Shown here: piece after piece, positions 9,571-17,476 of the stretch | Numbering within the stretch: the stretch's first letter is position 1 | Layout of the letters: each line of letters opens with the position of its first letter | Assembly (NCBI RefSeq): GCF_023715485.1 | Contig: NZ_JAMBOF010000002.1 | Location: 248,001-312,000 of the forward strand | Reading direction: 5' to 3' | Source of the DNA: Mesobacillus subterraneus | Lineage (GTDB): Bacteria; Bacillota; Bacilli; Bacillales; Cytobacillaceae | Length of the DNA stretch: 64,000 nucleotides | Program-made: the position numbers and the translations under genes | Notes under the pieces: generated by a model | What the model saw: only the letters and a program-made list of their open reading frames with translations | The model's database searches: none | Told to the model about the DNA's origin: nothing

Positions 9571-9929
9571 AATGACATCCTTTTGAAATGAATTTAGCAG
9601 CCTTACCTCATATATGTTTCCAAATTTATCGTTTACTATCCTTTCTTCGTAAAGAGCTATGATTTCATTCCCACTTGTTTAAGAGCCATCTATATATGTG
9701 TTTACCTTCGAATCCTGGCGGTAACATATCGATCAATCCTCTTTATATTTTTTTATACCTGCTCCATTTGATCTTTGAATAAACTCCACAGAAAATGCAT
9801 ACTTAGCGGATTTGCGGTCTTTTAGTTGCTTTTGAAAAAACAGGCTTTTAAAATACAGTACGAGGTATAACGTATTTAAGTTTGATAGCTTGGAAAAACT
9901 AAAAAAACTTCATGAGGAGGTCCTTGGGA
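9571..9929. other. Divergent intergenic region
   Basis: 359 bases between the minus-strand membrane operon and the plus-strand multicopper oxidase. It must hold both promoters. A weak candidate for the oxidase is TTGAAA-N16-TACAGT near 9830-9860. AATAC..GTATT half-sites flank the following 15 bases. No RNA or small gene is convincing. Confidence 0.4.
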
Positions 9930-11420
9930 ATGAAAAAAGCTGGTTTGGCTGCAATCATAATCATCTTATTAGTCGTGGCGGGCGGCTGGCTTTTCATGAG
10001 AAATATGGGCATGGGAGGCAATGTGCCTGAGCAAGGCGGAATGGGACAAGGCATGATGGGTGGTTCCAATAACAATGTAAATAATGATTCCTTTTCCGAC
10101 GGAGAAAAACCTTTGCCAATCCCGCCGATCCTGGAAGACAAGAATCCGGAACCGGGTAAAGCCGAGTTCAGCCTTGTCGCACAAAAGGGATCAATGGAAT
10201 TCCTAAAAGGAAAAGAAACGGACACATTTGGATACAACGGAGATTATCTCGGACCGGTTATCCGGGTTAAAAAAGGAGAAGAAGTATCGATAAAGGTAAA
10301 AAATGAGCTTGGTGAAGCTACTACAATCCATTGGCACGGACTTGAAGTGGATGGAGAGCAGGACGGCGGCCCGCATACTGGAATCCAGCCAGACACAACC
10401 TGGAATCCCCAGTTCAAAATCGAACAGCCAGCAGCGACTTTATGGTATCACCCTCACCTACTCGATAAAACAGGAGAGCATGTATACAAAGGGCTGGCTG
10501 GATTATTTTTAATCGATGATGAGGTATCTGAAAGACTCGATATTCCCAAAGATTATGGTGTAAATGATATCCCGTTGATTGTCCAGGACAAGCAGCTGGA
10601 TTCCGATGGCAGCTTTGATTACGATTTAAGTATGCATGATGTGATGATGGGTCTTCAAGGTGACACAATCATGGTCAACGGAGCCGTTAATCCTTATGTT
10701 GAAGTACCGAAAGGCAAGGTGAGATTCCGCCTGCTGAATGGATCGAATGCTAGGATTTATAATTTCAGCCTGAGCAATGGGCAGGAATTTTACCAAATTG
10801 GAAGTGATGGCGGCCTGTTAGAACAGCCTGTGAAAATGAATAATCTTGTGCTTAGTTCTGCGGAAAGGGCTGAACTGATCGTCGATTTCTCGACTTTCAA
10901 AGAAGGAGAAACTGTCGAACTGACCGATCAGGGAACATCATTCATGAAGTTCGTTGTGACTGGTGAACAAACAGGTCCTTCTGAAATCCCTGCACAATTA
11001 GCGGATATTCCGGATGTCGATCCGTCGACTGCCACTAGAACAAGGGAATTCGTCATGGCCGGAATGGGCCGGAATGTCACGATCAACGGGAAGCAGATGG
11101 ACATGGACAGAGTGGACGAGGAACTTAAGCTTCATGATACAGAAATTTGGGAGATTTCGAATGAAAGCACTGGAATGATGGGCGGAAATGGCGGCATGGC
11201 GCATCCATTCCACGCTCACGGCACCCAATTCCTGATTCTTGACCGAGACGGCAATCCGCCGCCAGCCAATGAAACGGGCTGGAAGGATACGATTCTCGTC
11301 TATCCCGGCGAGAAGGTCAGGGCGATTGCCACATTCGATCACAAAGGAATTTTCATGTACCACTGCCATATCCTTGAGCACGAGGATGCCGGGATGATGG
11401 GACAGTTTGACGTTCAATAA
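9930..11420 (+). CDS. Secreted multicopper oxidase
   Basis: A 496-residue multicopper oxidase. The N-terminal hydrophobic helix (LAAIIIILLVVAGGWLF) is an uncleaved anchor or signal peptide, followed by a Gly/Met/Asn-rich linker that could bind copper. The four copper-binding motifs are present in order: HWHGLEVDG, WYHPHLLDKTGEHVYKG, HPFHAHGTQF and YHCHILEHEDAGMMGQF, including the type-1 site with its axial Met. The length is that of a two- or three-domain CueO/CotA-like enzyme. The ATG at 9930 follows GAGGAGG by eight bases. Likely roles are copper detoxification or oxidation of metals or phenolics outside the cell. It is monocistronic, with a strong terminator. Confidence 0.93.
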   Translation: MKKAGLAAIIIILLVVAGGWLFMRNMGMGGNVPEQGGMGQGMMGGSNNNVNNDSFSDGEKPLPIPPILEDKNPEPGKAEFSLVAQKGSMEFLKGKETDTFGYNGDYLGPVIRVKKGEEVSIKVKNELGEATTIHWHGLEVDGEQDGGPHTGIQPDTTWNPQFKIEQPAATLWYHPHLLDKTGEHVYKGLAGLFLIDDEVSERLDIPKDYGVNDIPLIVQDKQLDSDGSFDYDLSMHDVMMGLQGDTIMVNGAVNPYVEVPKGKVRFRLLNGSNARIYNFSLSNGQEFYQIGSDGGLLEQPVKMNNLVLSSAERAELIVDFSTFKEGETVELTDQGTSFMKFVVTGEQTGPSEIPAQLADIPDVDPSTATRTREFVMAGMGRNVTINGKQMDMDRVDEELKLHDTEIWEISNESTGMMGGNGGMAHPFHAHGTQFLILDRDGNPPPANETGWKDTILVYPGEKVRAIATFDHKGIFMYHCHILEHEDAGMMGQFDVQ

Positions 11421-11457
11421 ATAGGCTCTTTTCGACGAAAACACCCAATAATAATAA

Positions 11458-11485
11458 CCACCCGTGAGAGAACGGGTGGTTTTCT
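11458..11485 (+). terminator. Terminator of the multicopper oxidase gene
   Basis: Hairpin CCACCCGT-GAGAGA-ACGGGTGG followed by TTTTCTC. Confidence 0.9.
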
Positions 11486-11673
11486 CTGCGGCTGAAATCC
11501 TTTGTTACTGACCCTATCCTATTGAAGGGTTCGACATTTGTACTAATTCTACTGGCCAGACCTCAAAGACCTTCTCCCCTCTTAATTTCGTCTCTTTTTC
11601 TTCACTTCTTCTCCGGTGAATGGCCTAATCGAAAGCATCAACCAATTCGATAACAGCCTTTTTAAAAAACGAC

Positions 11674-12195
11674 TTAACCAAACAGCAAATGAACCACCAG
11701 CGCAATCCCAAAGAGGACTGAAATGCCCTGATGGATTTTCTTATATTTAAGATACTTCCTCCCTTTCCCCCGATTGTCGAGGAACAGGCCAAATGTTACG
11801 AGGACTGTAAACCCGATCAGAGTGACCAACCCGCTATAAATACTTTCCGTTTCTTCTGACGTTTGCAGCAGAAAATATGTACCATGGGCAAACGCTGCAG
11901 AAAAAGCTGCCCAGCCAATCAATATATGGTGCTCTTTCAAGAATTTAAACGCAAGCTGAACCCATCTTAGATATGTAAATTCCCTTTTCTTTAACTGCAT
12001 CAATAAAATCCTTATTACCCAAAGGGAAAAAGCTGCAATTGCCCCTATTTCGGCGATTGTTCCTATTTTTTCGAAGAGTTCACTCATCAAGTCCGTTTCT
12101 CCAATTACGAAGCCAAGGATGAATAGACCTGAAAAAATTGCAATAAGTAATAATCCGCTGGCTTTAACAAACCTTGTAAATGCAGCACTGGACAT
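11674..12195 (-). CDS. Putative haem-b-binding integral membrane protein
   Basis: A 173-residue protein with about five membrane helices. Several His residues lie at helix ends or inside helices: HHILIGW, FAHGTYF, KKIHQG and VVHLLFG. Spaced His pairs in a small bundle resemble ferric-reductase-like or cytochrome-b561-like haem b sites, so an electron-transfer role is plausible but inferred. The start has an AAGGCGGTGG site. Downstream lies a gap without a clear terminator. It follows the sirohaem-type domain gene but is separated from it by a perfect terminator hairpin. Confidence 0.65.
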   Translation of the reverse strand: MSSAAFTRFVKASGLLLIAIFSGLFILGFVIGETDLMSELFEKIGTIAEIGAIAAFSLWVIRILLMQLKKREFTYLRWVQLAFKFLKEHHILIGWAAFSAAFAHGTYFLLQTSEETESIYSGLVTLIGFTVLVTFGLFLDNRGKGRKYLKYKKIHQGISVLFGIALVVHLLFG

Positions 12196-12240
12196 CTTTT
12201 TCCACCGCCTTTCAATTCTTTACCTATCATACCCGCAAAT

Positions 12241-12278
12241 CGAAAAAAGCATGAGGACCTGCAATCGTCCTCATGCTT
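12241..12278 (-). terminator. Strong terminator of the nitrite/sulfite reductase-like gene
   Basis: Perfect 12-bp inverted repeat (12247-12258 and 12267-12278) with an 8-base loop, followed by six T on the minus strand. Confidence 0.9.
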
Positions 12279-12344
12279 ACATGTTTGTTTTCAGCTGGCT
12301 ATTCTCCAGTTGGTTCACTCCAGCCTATAAAGCATGAAGATGAA

Positions 12345-12980
12345 TTATTCGTTTACACTTAGAAGCTCCATAAGCTGTTCTTTGCCAAAGCGGTTGATGA
12401 ACTTATGCATTTGCTCCCGTCTCTTTCCGTGTTCTCCGTATATTTCGAGCAGCTTTTCTACCTTAAGATAAAGTTTTTCAGGTGTTAGCTTTTCGAAGAG
12501 CAAGGTTCCTGGTGCGGCGTCCTGGCCTTTTGACTTGCCGCCTGCATATAAGTTATAGCCATCATTTATTTTCATGATGCCGATATCATTGATCAGCGGT
12601 TCACCACATCCAACAGGGCAGCCTGTGTACGCAGGCTTTAAGGTAAACGGAACAGGTATGCCTGCAATTCGCTTATTAAGCTCGATGGCCACGGGCATGC
12701 CTTCTTCTTCGGCCCCTTTGCAAAAATTACACGTTCTTAGGCTTTTCACAAAGTTCCCAACCGGATAACAGCTGAGTCCTGCTTGTTCAAATTCTGCTAC
12801 AGCCTCGTCTTTCCGGCCTTCCGGTATTTCAATGTACAGCTGCTGAAACGTAGTCAATTCCAGCTCCTGGCAGTCATCCATATACTTAGCTAAAACGATC
12901 AGCTGCCTGGCAGAAAGCTTTGAACCAAAGTTTATCCCACCGTTCACGGCAATCTTAATCATTTTTTCGGGTGCAGACAT
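12345..12980 (-). CDS. Nitrite/sulfite reductase-like single-domain protein (Fe-S/sirohaem type)
   Basis: A 211-residue protein. Residues 1-75 resemble the ferredoxin-like half domain of nitrite/sulfite reductases (NGGINFGSKLSARQL...). The remainder resembles the 4Fe-4S/sirohaem domain with two Cys pairs, CNFC near residue 94 and GCPVGCGEP near residue 140. Classical enzymes use CX5C plus CX3C and are about twice this size with two repeats; here the first pair is CX2C, so the cofactor may differ. The start is preceded by GGGAGGGAG. It may act in assimilatory or detoxifying S/N chemistry or as an electron-transfer module. The exact substrate is not inferable. Confidence 0.75.
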   Translation of the reverse strand: MSAPEKMIKIAVNGGINFGSKLSARQLIVLAKYMDDCQELELTTFQQLYIEIPEGRKDEAVAEFEQAGLSCYPVGNFVKSLRTCNFCKGAEEEGMPVAIELNKRIAGIPVPFTLKPAYTGCPVGCGEPLINDIGIMKINDGYNLYAGGKSKGQDAAPGTLLFEKLTPEKLYLKVEKLLEIYGEHGKRREQMHKFINRFGKEQLMELLSVNE

Positions 12981-13120
12981 GGTTACTCCCTCCCTATAAC
13001 TATCTTACTTTTTCGAATAGAAAAACAATTTTATTTTATCATAGATTGAAATAGCGATTGTACTTTTTAAGGCTGTTGACTGTTGGTTTAGTATTCCGAT
13101 TTAATGGTGATACCTTTCTT

Positions 13121-13144
13121 TTTATTTTACAAAAATTGTAAAAA
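13121..13144. repeat. Palindrome bordering array B
   Basis: TTTTACAA-AAA-TTGTAAAA, a perfect 8-bp dyad directly abutting AGTAGTGATTATG. The same arrangement (7-bp arms) borders array A. Confidence 0.7.
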
Positions 13145-13412
13145 GTAGTGATTATGGTTCTTTTCGTAGTGATTACCGGCAATTTCGTAGTGATTAGGGT
13201 CTTTTTCGTAGTGATCATCGGCAATTTCGTAGTGATTAGGGTCTTTTTCGTAGTGATTAGGGTCTTTTTCGTAGTGATCATCGGCAATTTCGTAGTGATT
13301 AGGGTCTTTTTCGTAGTGATCATCGGCAATTTCGTAATGATTATTGGCTTTTTCGTAGTGATCATCGGCAATTTCGTAGTGATTAGAGTCTTTTTCGTAG
13401 TGATCATCGGAT
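13139..13412 (+). repeat. 21-bp-period tandem array B (13 units)
   Basis: GTAGTGAT begins every 21 bases from 13145 to 13397; only the unit at 13334 differs (GTAATGAT). Units alternate between two linker types (GATCATCGGCAATTTC and GATTAGGGTCTTTTTC), giving a 42-base higher-order repeat that points to recent expansion. The minus strand and one plus frame are all open (heptapeptides NHYExxx, ITTKxxx or GNFVVIR), as expected for a 21-base repeat, so open frames are not evidence of a gene. The array occupies much of the gap between 12981 and 13504; the rest has no gene. Confidence 0.95.
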
Positions 13413-13504
13413 AGAGGGATTTGAAGAATGGCATTCATTCTGCAATTCGCTTTTCATCGTCAATGATTAGGATTTCCTTCATCAACCTTTTACTCATTTT
13501 TATA

Positions 13505-13654
13505 TTAAGCTTTTAAAAGGGTAATGAGCTTTCTAATGGGTTTCCAAAAACCACTATCAAAACTGTTCTTATATCTCTTTTCTTTCCTGTCCTGCGCTTC
13601 CCTTTCCTTATTCCGGATGATAAACCTCATAGCCTGCTGCTGATTCATTCGCAT
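13505..13654 (-). CDS. Putative small basic protein (49 aa)
   Basis: A 49-codon frame (starts MRMNQQQAMRFII, ends LITLLKA) rich in Lys and Arg. AGAGGGG lies three bases before the first ATG and nine before a second in-frame ATG at 13648, which is probably the true start. It lies between the lipoprotein gene and array B on the same strand. I do not recognise it. The good ribosome site and non-repetitive composition argue it is real, but nothing else supports it. Confidence 0.45.
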   Translation of the reverse strand: MRMNQQQAMRFIIRNKEREAQDRKEKRYKNSFDSGFWKPIRKLITLLKA

Positions 13655-13673
13655 TCGCCCCTCTTTTGCAGAA

Positions 13674-13698
13674 GCCATCACATATCAATTGTGATGGC
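13674..13698 (-). terminator. Hairpin after the beta-propeller lipoprotein gene
   Basis: GCCATCACA and TGTGATGGC arms with a 7-base loop, 20 bases past the stop at 13719. The T tract is poor, so termination may be weak and the small gene at 13505-13654 could be co-transcribed. Confidence 0.5.
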
Positions 13699-13718
13699 TC
13701 CTTTAAAATTATATTTCG

Positions 13719-14657
13719 CTATTTAACAATTCCCTTTTCCATCAGCGCAACCCAGTTCTCCCCTCCATTATCGGAAGTGAACACACTGTTTTCAAATGTG
13801 GAAATGGCCATCTTGTTCGCATCATTTGGATTGATTCCGAAGTAGGCGACAGCATCCTGGCCAAGGTCTAAGCCTCTATTCTCCCACGTTTGGCCACCAT
13901 CCTTGCTGACCATGATCCCTGCTGCTTCATTTGTAATCGAATAGCTGATCAGATCCTTTGAATCTGGAAGAACATTGATGGCAGTAATTAACCTTTTCTG
14001 GTCGAGCGACTCCCAATTCTCCCCTCCATCACTGGACTTAAGAACACCCATTTCTGTGCCGGCCAGGAGAGTATTTTCATCATCCGGCATCGAGATCAGG
14101 GAGTAAATCTGATGCAAATCCTGAGGAAGACCAACTGAGTCAATTCTTTCCCAGTTCCCCCCTTTATCTGTACTCTTATAAATTCCTGCCTTATAGCTGC
14201 CGCTGTCCATCTGATTGACTCCGTAAATGACCTTTGGATTGCTGAAGTTTGAAGCTAAAATATGAAAATCGACTTTTCCGAGCAGCGATTTTGAATCCCA
14301 TTTTGAGCCGTTGTTGTCGCTGATCATAACGCCTAAAGGATTTGGCAGATTAGAAGTTTTACCAGGATGGCCGCTCGTGATCATCGTCCCGTCACTCATG
14401 ACATTGAATCCCATAAAATCAAAATCATAGTTTCCCTTCAGCACCCAATTCCCGCCATCGCTCCCAGTTGCCAGCATCCCTTCATGGGTGGCAACATAGA
14501 TATTCTGGTCAGCTCCATAGGCAAGACCGTGTAAGTGCTCGGCTTTAAAGCCTTTATCAATCTTTGTTTCCTCCTTGCTTGCTTCCGTGGATGAGCTGCA
14601 TCCCGATATAATGACCGCAGCCGTGATTAGTGCGGCTATAACTCCGTATTTTTTCAT
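13719..14657 (-). CDS. BNR/YCF48-like beta-propeller lipoprotein (F510_1955-like)
   Basis: A 312-residue lipoprotein with lipobox ISGC at residues 17-20. The mature part is a beta-propeller of sialidase/BNR-type blades, seen in the repeated SxDGGxxW pattern (GSDGGNW, KSTDKGGNWE, KSSDGGENWE, VSKDGGQTWE, TSDNGGENW). Such propellers bind partner proteins or are called glycosidase-like without proven activity. It is the last gene of a three-gene run (His/Asp-rich protein, ferredoxin membrane protein, this), 18 bases after its neighbour. It may assist assembly of the membrane Fe-S protein, an inference from context only. Confidence 0.8.
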   Translation of the reverse strand: MKKYGVIAALITAAVIISGCSSSTEASKEETKIDKGFKAEHLHGLAYGADQNIYVATHEGMLATGSDGGNWVLKGNYDFDFMGFNVMSDGTMITSGHPGKTSNLPNPLGVMISDNNGSKWDSKSLLGKVDFHILASNFSNPKVIYGVNQMDSGSYKAGIYKSTDKGGNWERIDSVGLPQDLHQIYSLISMPDDENTLLAGTEMGVLKSSDGGENWESLDQKRLITAINVLPDSKDLISYSITNEAAGIMVSKDGGQTWENRGLDLGQDAVAYFGINPNDANKMAISTFENSVFTSDNGGENWVALMEKGIVK

Positions 14658-14675
14658 TCTAATCCCCTCTTTCTG

Positions 14676-16043
14676 TTAATGGACTCGATGGTTCATAGGC
14701 AATGAGAACAAGTAAATATTGATCAATGCAAGTAAAATCATAAATAAGTAAATTGGGAGCATCGATTTGAATTTCGCTTTGTTTCCAAGCTTATAAGCTG
14801 TGTAAGAAGATCCGAAGAATCCAAGCACGATGATGGCATATTGCAGCATCTGGACAGTGGATGTCGATGCCAGGCTAAGGTCGCCAGAATTTACTTTCAT
14901 TCCAACCAGGGCAGCTGAATTGTACCAAACCGCTTTTCCTTCGGTAATAATATGGAATAGGTTATGTCCAAGGTGCCCGGCAAGATCAAGCGGAATGATC
15001 GCATACCCAAACCGGGTGAAGATTTTTTTAACCGACCCGTCCATTCCCATAAACGAGGCAATTTTTGCAGTACCTATAAGCATCAGGATCGGCAAGGCCA
15101 TTGAAATGATATAGGCAACCGTGAAGTTGACGACATAGTTTGCAGTTCCTGTTACTGACCCTATAGCCAAAAGGATATCCTGCCAGATTTCAAGCATTGT
15201 AATATTCTGGACGAAGACGATACCCATGATAACGGCTGCCAAAGAAGCATGTTCAAGCTTTGGATTCTTAAGTCCCCATATCTCTTTTGTTGGTACTCGT
15301 ACAGAGAGCCTGATGGAGTCATTAGGGCAATTTTTCACACAGTTTCCGCAAACATTGCATTCAGCGCTAGAATCCATAGTCCTGACATATTGGAACATCG
15401 GACAGCCTTCTGCTTTTTCGCTTCCCTTAAAGCAGGACTGCGATTTACATGTTTTGCATATATCCGGAGTCCCTCTCAGTTCAAGCGCTCCTGACCGGGA
15501 ATAGTTTCCTGCCAGGCCGCCGAGGAAGCAAAGTGTTTTACAAAAGGTCCTTCTTTCATAAAAAACCGATGTCACCACGACCATTGTCACCAAAAGCAAC
15601 AGCAAGTATCCAGAACCCCGAGGCGATTCGACGATTCCCCAAACATGATCACTATAGGTAATCGCAATAAAGAATATATCGATCAGCCAAATGCCATATT
15701 TCCGGAGAAACTTTGGCATCGGCCGTTCAGCTCCGACAAGCTTCCTGACAATATCACTAAGTTTCCCAAAGGGACAGATCGCACACCAGAACCGCCCTGC
15801 AGCAATGAACATGACTGGAATTAACGGCCACCAGAGCACCCATGTCATCGTCGTCCCGAAATTCCGGTGCGGACTGATCGTGCCAGCGACCAATTCAAAG
15901 ACAATAATCGAGAAAACGAAGATGACCATCCACTGAAAAATTCCTGGGTACCATTTACTTTGGATGAACTTTTTAAGAATCGGAATCGATAATAGATTGA
16001 ATGGCTCTTTTTGTTTAGTATGCTGTTTTTCAGGCATCGACAT
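14676..16043 (-). CDS. NapH/NosR-like 4Fe-4S membrane protein
   Basis: About 455 residues with roughly eight hydrophobic helices. A CAICPFGK motif follows the second helix (CxxCP, typical of NosR/NapH/CcoG-like proteins). A cytoplasmic loop carries Cys groups CKTCKSQSCF..GCP and CNVCGNCVKNCP, binding sites for two 4Fe-4S clusters. Such proteins pass electrons between quinol and periplasmic or extracellular partners. I place the start at ATG 16043, where GGAAGGG lies upstream; the preceding gene stops at 16045, so the two are coupled. No NosZ or Nap catalytic gene is in the window, so the acceptor is unknown. Confidence 0.83.
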   Translation of the reverse strand: MSMPEKQHTKQKEPFNLLSIPILKKFIQSKWYPGIFQWMVIFVFSIIVFELVAGTISPHRNFGTTMTWVLWWPLIPVMFIAAGRFWCAICPFGKLSDIVRKLVGAERPMPKFLRKYGIWLIDIFFIAITYSDHVWGIVESPRGSGYLLLLLVTMVVVTSVFYERRTFCKTLCFLGGLAGNYSRSGALELRGTPDICKTCKSQSCFKGSEKAEGCPMFQYVRTMDSSAECNVCGNCVKNCPNDSIRLSVRVPTKEIWGLKNPKLEHASLAAVIMGIVFVQNITMLEIWQDILLAIGSVTGTANYVVNFTVAYIISMALPILMLIGTAKIASFMGMDGSVKKIFTRFGYAIIPLDLAGHLGHNLFHIITEGKAVWYNSAALVGMKVNSGDLSLASTSTVQMLQYAIIVLGFFGSSYTAYKLGNKAKFKSMLPIYLFMILLALINIYLFSLPMNHRVH

Positions 16044-16044
16044 G

Positions 16045-16671
16045 TCATTCACCCTTCCTTCTGAACCACTTGTTCCTGATTCCAATTATGAGGAAAGCCA
16101 GATTTACTGTACCGAAGGCACCCAAAATCTTATAATCCGGACCTGGTTCAACGATAGCCTCTTCATCGTGGACGCCTGATTCCCCGTGCTCGCCCGTATC
16201 ACTATGGCTGGAACCTTCTTCATGTGAGCCGCCATCATCATGGCCGGTATCTCCTTCATCATGTGATTCGTCGTCATCATGACTGGAATCTCCTTCATCA
16301 TGTGTCTTGCCGTCATCATGGCCGGTAACTCCTCCATCATGTGACTCGCCGTCATCATGACCGGAATCTTCTTCATGTGAGCCGCTATCATCATGGCCGC
16401 TACCTCCATCTTGATGGTTACCGCCATCTCCATGACTGCTTTCCTCTCCGCCATCAGGATCATCTCCACCATGGCTGTTTCCATCCTCATGGTGGCTGTC
16501 AGCCTGGGCACCATCTGAATGCTGAGTGGAGCTTTCTGTTTTCCCATTCCTGAAATTCTCAGCAGCATTCTTAATTTTGTCTTCATGATCATGTCCTTCA
16601 TCGGCCAATACGCTGATGTTAAAGGTTAAAAGAAAACTTAATATAAATAAAGGGATGTATTTCTTCTTCAA
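16045..16671 (-). CDS. Exported His/Asp/Gly-rich low-complexity protein with C-terminal membrane helix
   Basis: About 208 residues. A signal peptide (KYIPLFILSFLLTFNISVLA) is followed by some 120 residues of HDDG/SHDEGD-type repeats, then a membrane helix (YKILGAFGTVNLAFLIIGI) and a basic tail (RNKWFRRKGE). The dense His/Asp/Glu tract should bind divalent metal outside the cell. I prefer TTG 16671 as start because AGGAGG lies eight bases before it; upstream GTG codons are too close. It is the first gene of the operon with the ferredoxin membrane protein, suggesting metal buffering or delivery for that system. The corresponding DNA is a degenerate tandem repeat. Confidence 0.7.
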   Translation of the reverse strand: MKKKYIPLFILSFLLTFNISVLADEGHDHEDKIKNAAENFRNGKTESSTQHSDGAQADSHHEDGNSHGGDDPDGGEESSHGDGGNHQDGGSGHDDSGSHEEDSGHDDGESHDGGVTGHDDGKTHDEGDSSHDDDESHDEGDTGHDDGGSHEEGSSHSDTGEHGESGVHDEEAIVEPGPDYKILGAFGTVNLAFLIIGIRNKWFRRKGE

Positions 16672-16837
16672 CACTGCCACCTCCTGTTTATCGTTTGGAT
16701 AGAATCCTTAGATTTAGCTTAAATTTAGAATGAAACTGTGCAGTTTTTATGCTTTTTATATGGATAAATAATGCACTTTCTCAAAAAGACTTCTTTGTTC
16801 AACAGATTGTAAAAGCCTATTTATGACGGTGTTTACA

Positions 16838-16864
16838 GTAAAAAACGGCCTGTGTCCAGCCGTT
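16838..16864 (-). terminator. Orphan terminator-like hairpin
   Basis: Minus strand AACGGC-N9-GCCGTT followed by TTTTTT. No minus-strand gene lies directly upstream (to the right) before 19368, so it could end a small RNA or be relict. The rest of 16681-16980 shows nothing recognisable. Confidence 0.4.
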
Positions 16865-16981
16865 GAAATGACTATTATCTATATGCCACTATAAATCTGC
16901 CCCTGAAATAAAACCCCACCATTTATATAGGCTCTGAAAAAGTATTAACTTCACCTTTAGTCATCTATTTTCTCAAAACTG

Positions 16982-17042
16982 TTGAATAATCCCGTTCTTT
17001 TGCTAAAATGATATCGGTAATCGTTATTGAATTTCGATATCA
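16982..17042 (+). promoter_or_regulatory. padR promoter with inverted-repeat operator
   Basis: TTGAAT (16982-16987), 16-base spacer, TAAAAT (17004-17009). The dyad TGATATCG (17009-17016) and CGATATCA (17035-17042) begins at the -10 box and ends 17 bases before the PadR start. This fits autorepression by the PadR protein. Confidence 0.55.
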
Positions 17043-17059
17043 AGGAAAGAAGGATTAAG

Positions 17060-17368
17060 ATGGAGGATAAAGTTCTAAGGAAGCTTTTTCTCGGATTCAT
17101 CCACATCCACATTTTGCACCATGCAAAAGAGCATCCGATTTTTGGCTTATGGATGCTGGAAGAGCTTAAGGAACATGGCTACAGCTTAAGTGCCGGTACA
17201 CTGTATCCGATTCTTCACACAATGGAATCTGATGGGCTTCTGTTGAAAGAAGAAAAAAACGTGGATGGAAAAATACGAAAATACTATCGCACTACTGATA
17301 AGGGAAATAGTGTGCTGGAGGAAGCACAAAAGAAAGCTTATGAATTATTCAAGGAGATCAAAGATTGA
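17060..17368 (+). CDS. PadR family transcriptional regulator
   Basis: A 102-residue winged-helix regulator. The PadR signature is present: FGLWMLEELKEHGYSLSAGTLYPILHTMESDGLL, then KYYRTTDKG in the wing. The ATG at 17060 follows GAAGGA; an in-frame ATG at 17027 would overlap the proposed operator. It lies about 108 bases upstream of the chromate transporter gene in the same direction and may control it as well as itself. The inducer is unknown; PadR proteins often sense phenolics or drugs, and a metal link is only contextual. Confidence 0.88.
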   Translation: MEDKVLRKLFLGFIHIHILHHAKEHPIFGLWMLEELKEHGYSLSAGTLYPILHTMESDGLLLKEEKNVDGKIRKYYRTTDKGNSVLEEAQKKAYELFKEIKD

Positions 17369-17476
17369 TTGATGGTCATAGGTTTGTGTTAGAGTGAATG
17401 TTTTTTTCATCAACCAACCTTACCAATCTTTCGGAAGATTTCAATCCGTTATTATAGTCAAGGAGGAGAAGTGAAA

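Noticed and set aside
12345-12980. nirD or full-length assimilatory nitrite reductase
   Set aside because: The protein is too short, lacks the second repeat and has an atypical first Cys pair.
13139-13412. CRISPR array
   Set aside because: The period is only 21 bases, linkers are short and themselves repeated, and no cas gene is in the window.
13127-13438. Open frames of 88-131 codons through array B on both strands
   Set aside because: A 21-base repeat keeps any stop-free frame open, so several overlapping frames are open at once. None has a convincing ribosome site, and the conservation pattern is nucleotide-level.
16104-16601. 165-codon Met-rich frame inside the His/Asp-rich gene
   Set aside because: It is an alternative reading of the same degenerate DNA repeat; the other frame has a signal peptide, a membrane helix and a ribosome site.
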